Below, in pieces: positions 63,330 to 64,000 of a DNA stretch of 64,000 bases; within the stretch, counting starts at the first letter, position 1, and every line of letters starts with the position of its first letter. The position numbers and the translations under genes were made by a program. A model generated the notes under the pieces. The model was not told where the DNA came from. It saw nothing but the letters and a program-made list of their open reading frames with translations, and made no database searches. This stretch comes from Halomonas sp. 'Soap Lake #6'. GTDB taxonomy: Bacteria > Pseudomonadota > Gammaproteobacteria > Pseudomonadales > Halomonadaceae. The stretch lies in contig NZ_CP020469.1 of the NCBI RefSeq assembly GCF_003031405.1, positions 4,154,001 to 4,218,000 of the forward strand. The letters run 5' to 3'.

Positions 63330-64000
63330 GAAGCCCTCTCTGCCTGTTCAACCTAATCATATTGCCATCTTGCGCCTCTCCGCGTTGGGAGATGTGTGCA
63401 ATCTCGTGCCCACGGTGCGGGCGTTGCAGCGCCAATGGCCGCATGCGCGCATTACCTGGATTATCGGCAAGGGGGAGTACAGTTTACTGGCGGGGCTTTC
63501 CGGGGTCGAGTTTGTTGTTTATGACAAATCCACAGGCCTGGCTGGTATGCGGGTACTGTGGAAAGAGCTTGCCGATACGCGCTTTGATGTTCTGTTGCAT
63601 ATGCAGCAGGCCATCCGTGCCAGTGTGCTCTCGCTGGGCCTGAAGGCTAATGTGCGAGTGGGCTTCGATAAGGCCCGCGCGAAAGATGCCCAACACTGGT
63701 TTACCCAGCGCCAGCTCGCACCGCACCCTAATGCCCACGTGCTGGAGTCGTTTATGGACTTCGCACGCCTGCTGGGAGTAGAGGACGACAGCCTGGAGTG
63801 GAACCTAGCCGTTCCCCCTGTCGCTTACGATGAAGCTCGGGTAATCAGCGGTGACGGACCTTATCTAGTAATTAACCCCTGTAGCAATGTGCGGCTGCGT
63901 AATTTTCGCAACTGGTCGGTGGAAGGCTATGCCAGCGTGATTGAACATGCCTGGGTACAGCATGGTCTGACAAGCGTATTGACTGGCGGCGGCAGCTCGC
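63328..64000 (+). CDS. GT9-family heptosyltransferase, WaaC-like, truncated by window end
   Basis: At least 224 codons, cut by the window edge. HIAILRLSALGDVCNLVPTVRAL is typical of heptosyltransferase I / WaaC-WaaQ relatives, and YLVINPCSNVRLRNFRNWS the middle. Probably adds an inner-core heptose; waaC identity is likely but not proven. Its ATG (63328) shares two bases with the kdkA start on the opposite strand (CATG). Confidence 0.86.
   Translation, partial: MKPSLPVQPNHIAILRLSALGDVCNLVPTVRALQRQWPHARITWIIGKGEYSLLAGLSGVEFVVYDKSTGLAGMRVLWKELADTRFDVLLHMQQAIRASVLSLGLKANVRVGFDKARAKDAQHWFTQRQLAPHPNAHVLESFMDFARLLGVEDDSLEWNLAVPPVAYDEARVISGDGPYLVINPCSNVRLRNFRNWSVEGYASVIEHAWVQHGLTSVLTGGGSS

Overview
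The window is chromosomal DNA from a gammaproteobacterium, and gene content and protein style point to Halomonas or a close relative (Oceanospirillales). This assignment is inferred from protein resemblance and gene order; no 16S rRNA gene is present. It covers the replication-origin neighbourhood: the atp operon, parAB, rsmG-mnmG, mnmE-yidC-rnpA-rpmH and dnaA-dnaN-recF-gyrB are all here, with a cluster of ParB-binding parS sites. No tRNA, rRNA, CRISPR array or prophage was seen.

Layout. 1-7.5 kb: end of an apbE lipoprotein gene, uppP, then a cation-transport locus (mgtE, mgtC-like, CDF transporter, PAP2 phosphatase) converging on a second mgtE. The first mgtE has a long, structured 5' leader with a possible 26-codon leader peptide. 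7.6-14.8 kb: complete F1Fo ATP synthase operon, atpIBEFHAGDC, read leftward. 14.9-19.3 kb: parB, parA, rsmG and mnmG, also leftward. 19.3-19.8 kb: gap with several DnaA-box-like sequences. 19.8-37.4 kb: a block lying between mnmG and mnmE, which are neighbours in many relatives: a polar amino-acid ABC transporter, erpA, argC, a ClC channel, hemJ-thiD-hemL, a complete curli locus (csgD-E-F-G and csgB-A), rdgB-hemW, an OmpA-family lipoprotein and rlmJ. 37.6-41.5 kb: mnmE, yidC, rnpA, rpmH leftward, with yidD apparently missing. 41.5-42.0 kb: likely oriC/dnaA promoter region. 42.0-48.3 kb: dnaA, dnaN, recF, gyrB rightward.

48.4-64 kb is mostly envelope polysaccharide biosynthesis: gmhB, a small kinase-like protein, hldD, waaF, several glycosyltransferases, a Kdo kinase (kdkA) and a second GT9 heptosyltransferase, with glyQ-glyS embedded. 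An intact IS30-family element has split a phosphoglycerol transferase gene (opgB/mdoB type). Just downstream of glyS, directly touching a parS site, lie three tandem copies of a 76-77 bp unit predicted to fold into several hairpins including a bidirectional terminator. Differences between copies fall almost entirely in loops or preserve pairing.

Most promising items for follow-up: the three-copy hairpin array at 49988-50216, the mgtE leader (1792-2220), the DnaA-box cluster upstream of mnmG as a second origin-like locus, and the curli locus with an unusually long major curlin. All coordinates were read by eye; no alignments, folding or database searches were run.
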